A stretch of 64,000 nt of DNA from Candidatus Desulfofervidaceae bacterium (GTDB lineage: Bacteria; Desulfobacterota; Desulfofervidia; Desulfofervidales; Desulfofervidaceae), in NCBI GenBank assembly GCA_027038965.1, contig JALWFG010000005.1, forward strand, positions 124,001-188,000. Reading direction: 5' to 3'. The notes beneath the pieces were generated by a model that had not been told where the DNA came from, did no database searches, and was given only the letters and a program-made list of their open reading frames with translations. The translations under genes were made by a program, and so were the position numbers. Below, one piece after another: positions 15,929-25,686 of the stretch (the stretch's first letter is position 1; each line of letters opens with the position of its first letter).

Positions 15929-17149
15929 CTACTCTCCTCCCAACTCAGATTTTATAAACTTCTCAACTAATTCTTCAGGTGAAAGCTCTGGAATATCAAG
16001 TAAAATTCCCACTTTGTTTCTATGAAAAATATATTTAGCCTTCTCTTTCATACACTGGGTCATTACCAAATTAGCACCTAAGTGAACAATTGCTATAGGA
16101 GTTACTTTATCCCCTTCTGAAGGCCTTAATTTCTCTACCTTTTTGATTTCCCCATTCTTTACATGAACCATAGCCAACTCGTCCGCCTCAGTCAGAAAAT
16201 GGGCTGGTTTCCCCGCCTTTAAGGGAATAGCTACCTTGTATTCCTTCAAGGCCCTTATTTCTGACAAAGACACTGGCTTGATTTCTCTCTTTTTAACCTC
16301 TTCTATCACCTCATCCGCCACTTTATGAAAGCCTTTCACATAGACGCTATCAGGATTGTTTTGGAAAAACTCAACCAAATTGCCGTTATCTCCTGCTTCA
16401 ACTACCCTGGGATCAAGAGGCAACCTGCCTAAAAACGGTATATCTTTCTCCTGGGCTGTTTTTTCACCACCACCGGTTTTAAAAATATCCACCTCCTTAC
16501 CGCAATGAGGACATACAAAACCACTCATGTTCTCTACCAACCCCACAATGTCCATTTGCACCTGACGGCAGAAGGTAATAGACTTACGTACATCTGCCAA
16601 TGAAACCTCTTGGGGGGTAGTTACAATTATTGCTTGGGCATCAGGAATTAATTGGGCAACAGACAACGGTTCATCCCCAGTCCCTGGAGGCGAATCAATG
16701 ACCAAGTAATCCAGTTCATCCCATTCCACATCACCTATAAATTGCCTGATAGCCGAGTGTTTTAAAGGCCCTCTCCAGATAACCGCTTGATCTTTATCGG
16801 CCATTAAACACTCAATAGACACTACTTCTAAATTGGGCATGACCTTTTTGGGCAAAATTTTCTGTTGGTCAGGTGCAATGTCCAAAAGCCCCTTAAGATT
16901 TAATAAGTGAGGAATACTTGGCCCGTGCAAATCCACATCAAGCAAACCTACTCTGTAGCCCTTTTGGGCCAAAGTAACAGCCAGAGAGGCAGCAACCGTA
17001 CTTTTACCCACTCCTCCTTTTCCACTCATCACCATTAGTTTGTGTTTGATACGGGAAAGCACTGGTTGTAAAAGTTTCTCTTCATCAATGCCACATGTGC
17101 CTTTACTAGCACAGGTCTCACAACTGCCTTTTTTGTCTTTTTCTGCCAT
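15929..17149 (-). CDS. Mrp/NBP35-type ATPase fused to a NifX-like domain
   Basis: A 406-residue fusion. Residues about 1-20 hold a CETCASKGTC Cys motif; residues 35-285 are an Mrp/ApbC Fe-S carrier ATPase (Walker A SGKGGVGKST, IDSPPGTGDEPL, and the bridging Cys pair in FVCPHCGKEVDIF); residues 305-406 are a NifX-like domain (YKVAIPLKAGKPAHFLTEADELA.., VTPIAIVHLGANLVMTQCM). The fusion ties Fe-S carrier function to the NifX-like proteins encoded next to it. First gene of the operon; GGAGGG lies before the ATG and a sigma-54 promoter about 37-53 nt upstream. Confidence 0.9.
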   Translation of the reverse strand: MAEKDKKGSCETCASKGTCGIDEEKLLQPVLSRIKHKLMVMSGKGGVGKSTVAASLAVTLAQKGYRVGLLDVDLHGPSIPHLLNLKGLLDIAPDQQKILPKKVMPNLEVVSIECLMADKDQAVIWRGPLKHSAIRQFIGDVEWDELDYLVIDSPPGTGDEPLSVAQLIPDAQAIIVTTPQEVSLADVRKSITFCRQVQMDIVGLVENMSGFVCPHCGKEVDIFKTGGGEKTAQEKDIPFLGRLPLDPRVVEAGDNGNLVEFFQNNPDSVYVKGFHKVADEVIEEVKKREIKPVSLSEIRALKEYKVAIPLKAGKPAHFLTEADELAMVHVKNGEIKKVEKLRPSEGDKVTPIAIVHLGANLVMTQCMKEKAKYIFHRNKVGILLDIPELSPEELVEKFIKSELGGE

Positions 17150-17185
17150 AACAACTCCCTCCTTCCAATTGTTCTATTTTTCAGA

Positions 17186-17202
17186 GCAATTTTTATACCA
17201 AT
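17186..17202 (-). promoter_or_regulatory. Sigma-54 promoter of the ORP-like operon
   Basis: On the minus strand TTGGTATAAAAATTGCT: the -24 GG (17199-17198) and -12 GC (17187-17186) are separated by exactly 10 nt, as sigma-54 RNA polymerase requires. It fits the sigma-54 activator encoded within the neighbouring operon at 10522. Confidence 0.65.
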
Positions 17203-17309
17203 TTTATTTAAACCTAAAAAATCTGCTTTTTTAGGGCTTTTTTACCACATTTATATTTAGAGTAATGCATTATGCAATTTCTCATTTTATTTTTAATTTG
17301 CAATTTGCA

Positions 17310-18947
17310 TTAAGGCACAAAGCTATATCTTTGCATGGCTTTTGGTACATACCATTTAATAAAATTATAACTAATACCTGCTGGAGCAGGTTTTATACCA
17401 TGAAATCTAACATGCACAATGGGTAAAGCATCAGGGATATACAAAAAGGTATAAGGCTGTTCCTCGGCTAAAATCTCCTGAATGCGGTAATAACAACGTT
17501 TTCTTTCGTTCATATCAAAGCTATTTCTTGCCTCTTCAATCAGCTTGTCCACTTCAGTATTATGATACCCAATAAAATTAAGCCCTCCAGGAACATCCTT
17601 TGATGAATGCCAAACATCATACAAGTCAGGCTCTGGGGGAATAGTCCAGCCCAAAATGGTGGCCTCAAAACGGCGTTTGTCAATAAATTGCCTAATAAAG
17701 GCCGCCCACTCTATCACCCTGATTTTCACCTTGATGCCAATCTGCGCTAAACGATATTGAATAATTTGGGCGGCATTAAGACGCATTAAGTTACCCTGAT
17801 TGGTAATAATTGTAAACACAAATGGTCTTCCATTCTTATCTAAAATTCCATCGCCGTCTGTGTCCCTCCACCCAGCCTCAGCCAAAAGTTTCTTGGCCAA
17901 TTGAGGGTTATAGGGATAGCGTTTAACATTGGGATTGTATGCCCACATGCCGGGTTTATAAGGGCCAGTAGCAATTTCTCCCAGTCCAAGTAAGACTCCA
18001 TCAATAATCTCTTTCTTGTTAATGGCGTAAGAAATGGCCTGTCTTACCCTTTTATCCTTAAAGAGAGGACACCGAAGATTATACCCAAGGTAGGTATAGG
18101 AAGATGCTAGATAACTATATTTTCTAAAGTTTTGCCTAAACCAAGACGTATTTGTTTGACGCTTATATTGAATGGGAGTGAGACTCATATAATCAATGCC
18201 ACCAGCCTTGAGTTCTAAAAACAGGGTAGCGGAATCCGGAATAACCCGGCTGACATACCAATTGATGTAAGGTCTACCTTCAAAATAATCTGGGTTATAT
18301 TCAAGGACAATTTTTTGCCCTGGAATCCACTCTTTAAACCGATAAGGTCCCGTGCCAATGGGATGTCGGATAAGAGGGCTTTTGGTAATATCTTTACCTG
18401 CTAAGAGATGTTTAGGTAGAATAGAAAGGGTCCAACTAGCCAAACCGGGGGCAAATGGACGCTTATAATAGACTTTAAAAGTATAGTCATCAGGGGCTTC
18501 GGCCCTCTTAACCTCCGTAAAATCAGCCGCATAAGGGGTAGGAGTCTTGGGGTCAACCATTAGTTTATAAGTAAAAAGGACATCTTTGGCGGTAAAGGGT
18601 TTTCCATCATGCCACCTTACTCCCTTGCGTAAATGGAAGGTAATTTCAAGGCCATCTTTGGAAATCTCCCAAGATTTTGCCAAATCTCCAGTCAAATTGA
18701 GATTGGCATCATACTTGAGCAAACCGTTATATACAAGCCCCGCAATTTCATGAGAGGCACTATCAGAAGCCAAAATAGGGATAAGGTTGCTGGCCTCGCC
18801 AATGGAACCCACAATGATGGCATCACCATAACTGGGGGATTGTTGATGATTCACGACCGACGTCTTCAAAGGGCCATTCCTAGCAAACAAACAAGAATTA
18901 AATAGAACTATACCCAATATAAGTGTTGACAGAAATATCTTTCTCAT
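17310..18947 (-). CDS. Peptide/nickel-type ABC solute-binding protein (family 5)
   Basis: Periplasmic binding protein of 545 residues, full length for the OppA/DppA family. Signal sequence at 1-22 (MRKIFLSTLILGIVLFNSC; the Cys could be a lipidation site but the preceding residues are not a classic lipobox). Family features: NLIPILASDSASHEIAGLVYNGL near the N-terminus, WHDGKPFTAKDVLFTYKLM, and the DKRVRQAISYAINKKEI helix. No permease or ATPase genes adjoin, so partners lie elsewhere. Substrate cannot be read from sequence. It is divergent from rlpA by only 14 nt. Confidence 0.87.
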   Translation of the reverse strand: MRKIFLSTLILGIVLFNSCLFARNGPLKTSVVNHQQSPSYGDAIIVGSIGEASNLIPILASDSASHEIAGLVYNGLLKYDANLNLTGDLAKSWEISKDGLEITFHLRKGVRWHDGKPFTAKDVLFTYKLMVDPKTPTPYAADFTEVKRAEAPDDYTFKVYYKRPFAPGLASWTLSILPKHLLAGKDITKSPLIRHPIGTGPYRFKEWIPGQKIVLEYNPDYFEGRPYINWYVSRVIPDSATLFLELKAGGIDYMSLTPIQYKRQTNTSWFRQNFRKYSYLASSYTYLGYNLRCPLFKDKRVRQAISYAINKKEIIDGVLLGLGEIATGPYKPGMWAYNPNVKRYPYNPQLAKKLLAEAGWRDTDGDGILDKNGRPFVFTIITNQGNLMRLNAAQIIQYRLAQIGIKVKIRVIEWAAFIRQFIDKRRFEATILGWTIPPEPDLYDVWHSSKDVPGGLNFIGYHNTEVDKLIEEARNSFDMNERKRCYYRIQEILAEEQPYTFLYIPDALPIVHVRFHGIKPAPAGISYNFIKWYVPKAMQRYSFVP

Positions 18948-18961
18948 TTTATTAAATCTGT

Positions 18962-19429
18962 ATGCGCTTTTTTTATCCTATATTTTTATGGGGACTAGTC
19001 TTTTTATTGTCAAGCTGCTCAATTGTCAAGGTGGCCACCTTTCCAGTTAAGGTTGCAGGAAAGGTGGCCTATAAAACAGTAGAAATTACAGGGAAAACTG
19101 TTTGGGATATTGCCACTGCCCCTTTTCCAGAAAATGAGTTAGAGGGAATCGCCTCTTGGTATGGACCAGGATTTCACGGAAGACGCACCGCAAGTGGAGA
19201 AATTTATAACATGTATGACTATACCGCCGCCCATAAGACCCTTCCTTTAGGCACCTATGTTCGGGTCATCAATTTGGAAAATGGGAAGAGTGTGGTAGTA
19301 CGGATTAATGACCGCGGTCCTTTTAAAAAAGGCCGCATTATTGATTTATCATATGCCGCCGCCAAAAAAATCGGTATGGTTAAAAAAGGCACAGCCAGGG
19401 TAAGACTTGAAATTCTAAGCAAACCATAG
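18962..19429 (+). CDS. rlpA: RlpA-like septal-ring lipoprotein
   Basis: A 155-residue lipoprotein with lipobox LLSSC at residues 15-19 and a double-psi beta-barrel domain: [31 protein letters not shown] and [18 protein letters not shown]. RlpA acts on denuded peptidoglycan strands as a lytic transglycosylase in some bacteria. The C-terminal SPOR domain of the longer forms is absent, so septal targeting by denuded glycan binding is not expected. The promoter must lie in the 14-nt gap or inside the divergent gene. Confidence 0.87.
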   Translation: MRFFYPIFLWGLVFLLSSCSIVKVATFPVKVAGKVAYKTVEITGKTVWDIATAPFPENELEGIASWYGPGFHGRRTASGEIYNMYDYTAAHKTLPLGTYVRVINLENGKSVVVRINDRGPFKKGRIIDLSYAAAKKIGMVKKGTARVRLEILSKP

Positions 19430-19465
19430 GGAGTTATTGGCTATTTGCATTGAAAAGTTTGGGAG

Positions 19466-19494
19466 TTGACTATTTTTTCATTTTCTATTAATAA
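19466..19494 (+). promoter_or_regulatory. Promoter of queD, apparently leaderless
   Basis: TTGACT (19466-19471), 17 nt spacer, TAATAA (19489-19494), then 8 nt to the queD ATG with no Shine-Dalgarno. Transcription would begin at about the start codon. Confidence 0.55.
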
Positions 19495-19502
19495 ATCTTA
19501 TT

Positions 19503-19880
19503 ATGTATATTCTAAAAGTAGTTTCTCATTTCGCAGCCGCCCATCGGTTACTGAACTATAAAGGTAAATGTGAGTCACTCCATGGCCATAATTGGAAGGT
19601 AGAAGTAGAGGTATCTGCAAAAAACACAGACCATGAAGGAATGGTTATAGATTTTAAGGAACTTAAGGATCTAATAAAGCAATGTTTGGTTCGATTGGAT
19701 CATACATATCTAAATGAAATCCCTCCTTTTGACAAAATAAATCCTACTTCGGAACATATTGCCAATTATTTATTTCACCAGTTAGAGAAGATGCTTCCAT
19801 CCCATGTGTCAATGGAAAGTGTTACGGTATGGGAATCAGATACAGCTTCAGCCACATATAAAGAAAGACATGAGAAATAA
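19503..19880 (+). CDS. queD: 6-carboxytetrahydropterin synthase QueD
   Basis: Converts dihydroneopterin triphosphate to 6-carboxy-tetrahydropterin in queuosine biosynthesis. The 125-residue protein has the zinc His residues in HFAAAHRL and CESLHGHNW, with the catalytic Cys in CESLHGH, and the late HTYLNEIPPF and ES segment (VWESDTASATY) that binds pterin. No other queuosine gene is adjacent. The start codon is 8 nt downstream of a -10 box. Confidence 0.92.
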   Translation: MYILKVVSHFAAAHRLLNYKGKCESLHGHNWKVEVEVSAKNTDHEGMVIDFKELKDLIKQCLVRLDHTYLNEIPPFDKINPTSEHIANYLFHQLEKMLPSHVSMESVTVWESDTASATYKERHEK

Positions 19881-20319
19881 GGTAAAATTTGAAGTCTCGG
19901 CCGGTGGAGTAGTCTTTAAATGCAAAAACCATAAGCCTGAAGTTATATTGTGTCGTCATAAAACCTTTAATAGCAAAGATGTTTGGAGTCTACCTAAGGG
20001 CTGGGTAGAACCCGGAGAGAAAATTGTAGCGGCTGCTTTGAGGGAAGTAAAAGAAGAATCAGGACTTGAAGGGGAAGTTGTAGAAAAAATTGATACCATT
20101 CAGTACTGGTTTTTTCACCCTTTGGAAAAGGTAAGGGTCAAAAAGAGAGTCCATTTTTTTCTTATAAAGGCCGCAGGTGGAAATATCTCTCAACATGATT
20201 ATGAAGTAGATGAAGTAAAGTGGTTCCCAGTTGAGGAAGCTCTAAAAAGATGTGCCTACAAAGGAGAAAAAGAAGTCCTAACAAAGGTAGCCGTTAAATT
20301 AAGAGAACTTTGTGCCTAA
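19870..20319 (+). CDS. Nudix hydrolase
   Basis: A 149-residue Nudix protein. The Nudix box reads GWVEPGEKIVAAALREVKEESGLEG, matching GX5EX7REUXEEXGU. SAGGVVF at the start and SLPKGWVEPGE are typical of the diadenosine polyphosphate / NUDT2-like group. I start it at the ATG at 19870, overlapping queD by 11 nt; longer frames would read into queD without family similarity. The substrate cannot be fixed from sequence. Confidence 0.88.
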   Translation: MRNKVKFEVSAGGVVFKCKNHKPEVILCRHKTFNSKDVWSLPKGWVEPGEKIVAAALREVKEESGLEGEVVEKIDTIQYWFFHPLEKVRVKKRVHFFLIKAAGGNISQHDYEVDEVKWFPVEEALKRCAYKGEKEVLTKVAVKLRELCA

Positions 20320-20585
20320 CGTTTCAATAAAATTAGAATTCCCATTAAAATAAATAGAACTCCACCCCCTATTCTTATGAAATGGTGCGGAATCCATTTA
20401 CCTATATAAACGCCCAAAAATGCCCCGGCCAAGGTGGCCATAATTAAAGCAAAGGCCGCTCCTACAAATACAATCCAAAAATTTTCACTTTTGGCCGCAA
20501 ATACAAACGTGGCTAGTTGAGTCTTGTCTCCCAATTCTGCCAAAAAAATAGTAACAAATACAGTAACAAAAAGCCTCCAATCCAC
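20316..20585 (-). CDS. GDT1/TMEM165-family small membrane transporter
   Basis: Single-repeat bacterial UPF0016 protein with the signature LAELGDKTQLATF (E-x-G-D-K-T), then two hydrophobic segments. Family members with two such repeats transport Mn2+ or Ca2+; single-repeat forms are thought to pair as dimers. I choose the GTG at 20585 (89 residues, MDWRLFVTVF..), because AAAGGAGGG stands four bases before it and homologues start at this point; an upstream ATG would add a poorly hydrophobic 29-residue leader. Converges with the Nudix gene, overlapping by 4 nt. Confidence 0.85.
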   Translation of the reverse strand: MDWRLFVTVFVTIFLAELGDKTQLATFVFAAKSENFWIVFVGAAFALIMATLAGAFLGVYIGKWIPHHFIRIGGGVLFILMGILILLKR

Positions 20586-20693
20586 TTTTCCCTCCTTTAG
20601 TTCCTGTTTTAGTCTGGGGATTATCCAACCAATTAATCCCTTCTTAAACATTTTCGGAATTAGGAAAAGCACCTAAAAATAAAATATAATCAT

Positions 20694-22232
20694 TTAAAGG
20701 CGAAATATTATTTTAAAGGTACTTCCTTTATTCTTAACACTTTGAACAATAATTTGTCCCCTATGCTCAGTAATAATCTTGTGAACAATGGCCAATCCTA
20801 ATCCACTTCCATTGGACTTGGTAGTAAAAAAAGGTTCAAAAAGACGTTTTTGAATTTCTTCAGATATTCCTATTCCTGTATCTTTTATTTCTACCCAAGC
20901 AATCTTTTCTTCAGCTTTCGCATTGATTTCAATCGTACCTTCACCTGTAATAGCTTCTTGAGCATTTACCAAAAGGTTCAAAAAGGCCCTCTTAAGTTCT
21001 TCTTTATTGCCATTCATCCATATTGGGGAGTTTATATTGGTTAAAACATTAATCTTTTTACCCCTAATACTAGGCCTTATAAGGTCTACACTTTCCTTAA
21101 CAATTTTACTTAAATCCAACTTCTCCCTCTTTTGAATTGGTCTAGCATAACTTAGAAAGTCATAAATGAGAGAGTCCAATCTTTTTGCTTCCTTAAGGGC
21201 AATGTCCACCAAGGGCCTTATTTCTTCCGAAATATGTTCTTGCTGAAGCATTTGAAGGCAACCGCTAATAGAAGTAAGCGGGGTCTTAATTTCATGCGCC
21301 ATATGGGCAGCTAGTTCCCCAAGAATACTCATTTTTTCAATCTTTTTCAAAAGGGTTAGATCCTGAAAAACAAATATTTTCCCAAGCATTTGCTTCTTAT
21401 TTTCACCAAGTAAAGGATATTCAGTAAGGCCTAAAAAAACTACTTTCCCATCAGGTTTCACAAAAGAAAACTCCTTTCTCCTAAAAGGGGCATTATTCAA
21501 GGGGAAAAAATCATCAATAAGTCTCCCCTTTATATGTTTTTGTTTATACCCTGTAATTTCCTCGGCCGCTGGGTTCATATACAAAATTTTGTTTTTGTTA
21601 TCTACTGTAATTACCCCTGTCTGAATACTCTCTAAAATGCTCTTATGAAGTGTTTCTAAAAAGGCAACCCTTTTCTCCGTCCTTTCTAACCTTCCCAAAA
21701 GCAAGTTAATCAAAAAGGAGGTGGCCCAAAAGGCACCTAAATGAATTGTAAGGGTAAAAAATATTTCCCCACTTGGTTTTTCTCGTATAGGAGAAATAAC
21801 ATCAAAATACTCTAAGTCCAAAAGCCCTCCATAAAGAATGAAACATACAGCAGCCATAATAAATGAACTACGCCGTGACAAAAAAAGGGCCGAAGCAATG
21901 ATTATGAATACATAAAGAATAGAAAAAAGGCTATTGCTTCCCCCAGTAATATAGATTAAAAGCGTAATTGAAACAGGTACAAAACTAGAAAATGAATAAA
22001 TAAGAATACGGTATTTTCTTTTTAGCCATAAAAACCAAGACGCAATGCTAAAGGCCAAATTGACTACTGACCACAAAGTAAAATAGTGAAAAGAATTCCT
22101 GGGGTAAGGCCATTTATGAAGACTAAATATCAATATCCCTAAGAGAGCTATAAAGATAACAGTAAAGAACTGGCAAATTATATATATTTTAAAGGTTTTG
22201 AAATGCCAAATATTGGATGATTTATTTTTCAT
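20694..22232 (-). CDS. pilS: PAS-containing sensor histidine kinase, PilS-like
   Basis: Membrane histidine kinase of 512 residues: about six hydrophobic segments (residues 10-180), a PAS domain (about 190-290, ILESIQTGVITVDNKNKILYMN), HisKA with the phosphorylated His in LAAHMAHEIKTPLTSISG, and HATPase motifs (NLLVNAQEAI, GTGIS, SNGSGLGLAIV). The six-TM-PAS layout and adjacent sigma-54 response regulator match PilS/PilR, which control type IV pili; minor pilin genes lie at 35.5-37.9 kb. An NtrB-like role for another target remains possible. Confidence 0.8.
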   Translation of the reverse strand: MKNKSSNIWHFKTFKIYIICQFFTVIFIALLGILIFSLHKWPYPRNSFHYFTLWSVVNLAFSIASWFLWLKRKYRILIYSFSSFVPVSITLLIYITGGSNSLFSILYVFIIIASALFLSRRSSFIMAAVCFILYGGLLDLEYFDVISPIREKPSGEIFFTLTIHLGAFWATSFLINLLLGRLERTEKRVAFLETLHKSILESIQTGVITVDNKNKILYMNPAAEEITGYKQKHIKGRLIDDFFPLNNAPFRRKEFSFVKPDGKVVFLGLTEYPLLGENKKQMLGKIFVFQDLTLLKKIEKMSILGELAAHMAHEIKTPLTSISGCLQMLQQEHISEEIRPLVDIALKEAKRLDSLIYDFLSYARPIQKREKLDLSKIVKESVDLIRPSIRGKKINVLTNINSPIWMNGNKEELKRAFLNLLVNAQEAITGEGTIEINAKAEEKIAWVEIKDTGIGISEEIQKRLFEPFFTTKSNGSGLGLAIVHKIITEHRGQIIVQSVKNKGSTFKIIFRL

Positions 22233-22253
22233 TGAAAAAGGAACAGTCTTGAT

Positions 22254-23633
22254 TTAAACTTCTTCCTTCTCTAAATTATATTTTTGGAGTTTATATCGAA
22301 ATGCCCTAAAACTCAAATTAAGAAGTCTAGCCGCTTTCTTTTTGACTCCATGAGAGCGTTTAAGGGCTTGGAGTAACAAATCTTTTTCAATCTCTGCTAA
22401 GGTTTTTTCCAAATCCATGCCTTCTGGGGGTAGAATAGGCTTGATTTGCCCATTTTTTTCTTGTTCTTTTTCCTTTTTAAATTTTGCAATTACCAAGCTT
22501 TCTGGAAGGATAATGTTGCTTGACTCTAAAGCAATGCTCCTTTCAATAATATTTTCCAATTCTCTAACATTACCTGGAAAGTCGTACTCCATAAGCAAAG
22601 AAAGAGCAGAACTGGAGATATGACGAATGTCTTTGTCCAATTCTTGAGAATACTTTTTTAAAAAATACTCTACCAAAACAGGAATATCCTCCCTCCTTTC
22701 TCTTAAAGGAGGAACCCGAATAGGAATAACATTGAGCCTAAAATATAAATCCTCACGAAACCGTCCCTCAATTACTTCCCTTTCCAAATTACGGTTGGTA
22801 GCTGAGATAATACGCACGTCTATTTTCAATTCTTGGGTACTCCCTAACGGCTTAAGGGTTTTTTCTTCTACCACTCTAAGTAACTTCACCTGAAGTAATG
22901 AAGAAAGTTCTCCAATTTCGTCTAAAAATATCGTTCCCTTATTTGCACTTTGGAAAAGGCCGATACGATCTGCATTAGCCCCAGTAAAGGCCCCCTTTTT
23001 ATACCCAAAGAGTTCACTTTCCAATAATGTTTCAGGAAGTCCTCCACAATTTACGGCTACAAAGGGCTGATCCTTTCTAGGACTCAATCTATGAATAGCC
23101 CTAGCAATCAATTCTTTGCCAGTACCACTTTCGCCCATAATAAGTACATTGGCCTTTGTGGAGGCAATTTTAGGAAGCTGTTCTAGAATCTTTATCATAG
23201 AGGGGCTACTGGCAATAATATTTCCATAATATATGTTTTCTGGTTTGGACTTAGCAACAGACTTTCTTTGGCTTAAGGCCTTTTGGACAAGTTGTTTTAA
23301 TTCCTCCAAGTTAAATGGCTTTACAACATAATCGTATGCCTCTCCATGCATGGCCTTAACAGCCGTGTCAATAGAAGGATAAGCCGTAATGATTATTACA
23401 GGCATTTCAGGTCGCTTTTCCTTAACTTTGTCAAGCAAAGTAAGGCCATCCATGCCTGGCATCTTGATATCTATAAAGGCAAGGGCAAAACTTTCTTTAT
23501 CTAGCAAATTCAAGGCCTCTTTTGGACAAGAGGAATAGTAAGGCTGGTATCCATGTTTTTTCAAAAAGGTACTTAACAGAACTCCAATGCTTTCTTGATC
23601 GTCTACAATTAAAATCTTAGGGTTAGAGTCCAT
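22254..23633 (-). CDS. pilR: Sigma-54-dependent response regulator, PilR/NtrC-like
   Basis: A 459-residue response regulator: receiver (residues 5-120; phospho-Asp in LAFIDIKMPGMDG, Lys in VVKPF), sigma-54 AAA+ domain (GESGTGKE, canonical GAFTGA, FLDEIGE) and Fis-type helix-turn-helix (GVKKKAARLLNLSFRAFRYKLQKY). Lies 21 nt upstream of the kinase, forming one operon. A TTGACA -35 hexamer occurs at 23684-23679, about 46 nt upstream of the start. Assigned PilR by domain layout and partner. Confidence 0.85.
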   Translation of the reverse strand: MDSNPKILIVDDQESIGVLLSTFLKKHGYQPYYSSCPKEALNLLDKESFALAFIDIKMPGMDGLTLLDKVKEKRPEMPVIIITAYPSIDTAVKAMHGEAYDYVVKPFNLEELKQLVQKALSQRKSVAKSKPENIYYGNIIASSPSMIKILEQLPKIASTKANVLIMGESGTGKELIARAIHRLSPRKDQPFVAVNCGGLPETLLESELFGYKKGAFTGANADRIGLFQSANKGTIFLDEIGELSSLLQVKLLRVVEEKTLKPLGSTQELKIDVRIISATNRNLEREVIEGRFREDLYFRLNVIPIRVPPLRERREDIPVLVEYFLKKYSQELDKDIRHISSSALSLLMEYDFPGNVRELENIIERSIALESSNIILPESLVIAKFKKEKEQEKNGQIKPILPPEGMDLEKTLAEIEKDLLLQALKRSHGVKKKAARLLNLSFRAFRYKLQKYNLEKEEV

Positions 23634-23798
23634 AATCTTTCGTTACTGTAAAATCAAGTTATTAAAAACCAAATTTTCTGTCAATATCCTTTTGTCCTTT
23701 GTTAAAGTAGTCTTACTTCTTCCAAAAGTTTCTTTGACACTTACAAAACTATGTTTTTAGTTTTTGCCATTGGTAAATTAAGGGAATACTTACTCAGC

Positions 23799-24854
<1,056 letters not shown>

Positions 24855-25286
24855 CTATTCCTTTATCCAAATTCCTAAAAAATGCCCATCGATTTGGTAC
24901 TGAGCCAAACCTTTAAGCCCTTCTACTTCAGAGGGATCTACCTTTCTTACTTGGGGGATACCCAACTCCATCATACCTTCAGGGTCAATATCACTAATAT
25001 AATTCCCAACTACCATATTTACAAATTCCTTTATTGTTTCTACAATATCTCTTTCAGTTATCTCGTCTTCTCCAATAAAGTTCTCGGCCATTACCTTAGC
25101 CAAGTCTGCCCCGATAAAAAAGTGCAAATGAATAGGGGACCCATTGCTAATAGATATGGAACCTTCATACAACTCTTTTGGCAAGGAAGGAGTTTCATCC
25201 TCAGGGAAAAGGAAAAACATTTCCGACAAAATATTAAAAATCTGTTTCTCCAAATCCTTCCATTTCTTCATCATCTGTTCTAACAT
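24855..25286 (-). CDS. cheX: CheX-like chemotaxis phosphatase
   Basis: A 143-residue protein resembling the CheC/CheX/FliY CheY-phosphatase fold: hydrophobic pattern LHFFIGADLAKVMAENFIGEDE and the helix DIVETIKEFVNMVVGNYIS, in which the E..N residues of the phosphatase motif ExxN are recognisable (EFVNMVVGN). It overlaps the CheY gene by 53 nt; GGGGGAAG before the ATG at 25286 supports this start. It likely dephosphorylates the CheY encoded upstream. Similar single-domain proteins occur as chemotaxis 'CheX-like' members of sulfate reducers. Confidence 0.75.
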   Translation of the reverse strand: MLEQMMKKWKDLEKQIFNILSEMFFLFPEDETPSLPKELYEGSISISNGSPIHLHFFIGADLAKVMAENFIGEDEITERDIVETIKEFVNMVVGNYISDIDPEGMMELGIPQVRKVDPSEVEGLKGLAQYQIDGHFLGIWIKE

Positions 25287-25665
25287 ATTCTTCCCCCATT
25301 AGTTTAATCAAGGTATCTTTTATTTCCTCTGGTTTGAACGGTTTTCTGATATAATCATTTGCCCCTATTGCGAGACTTTCTTGAACCTTCTTATCTCTAG
25401 ACTCAGTAGAAATCACCACTATAGGTATTCCTTTATATATATCACTTTGGCGAAGCTTTTTAATCAGCGTAATTCCATCCATCTCCGGCATGTTAATATC
25501 CGTAAGGACAATATCTACCCAATTATTTTCGAGGACTTTCAAGGCTTCAATGCCGTTTCCCGCTTCATAAAAGTTATCTACATCAAATCCCGAAATTTGA
25601 ATTGTTTTTTTAATAATTTTCCTCATAGCAGAGGAATCATCAACAATTAAAACATTAAACCCCAT
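25234..25665 (-). CDS. cheY: CheY-like response regulator
   Basis: Stand-alone receiver of 143 residues: acidic pair in IVDDSSAMRK, phospho-Asp in IVLTDINMPEMDG, Thr in STESRD and Lys in IRKPF, all CheY hallmarks. The C-terminus is about 20 residues longer than usual and acidic (DDEEMEGFGE). I take the start MGFNVLIVDD at 25665; a Met five codons earlier is possible. Motor-switch signalling protein, cotranscribed with its likely phosphatase. Confidence 0.9.
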   Translation of the reverse strand: MGFNVLIVDDSSAMRKIIKKTIQISGFDVDNFYEAGNGIEALKVLENNWVDIVLTDINMPEMDGITLIKKLRQSDIYKGIPIVVISTESRDKKVQESLAIGANDYIRKPFKPEEIKDTLIKLMGEEYVRTDDEEMEGFGETDF

Positions 25666-25686
25666 CACACTCTCTCCCAAACTATA

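Noticed and set aside
20694-23633. NtrB/NtrC nitrogen regulators
   Set aside because: Six membrane segments in the kinase favour PilS; no nitrogen genes adjoin and pilin genes are in the same region.
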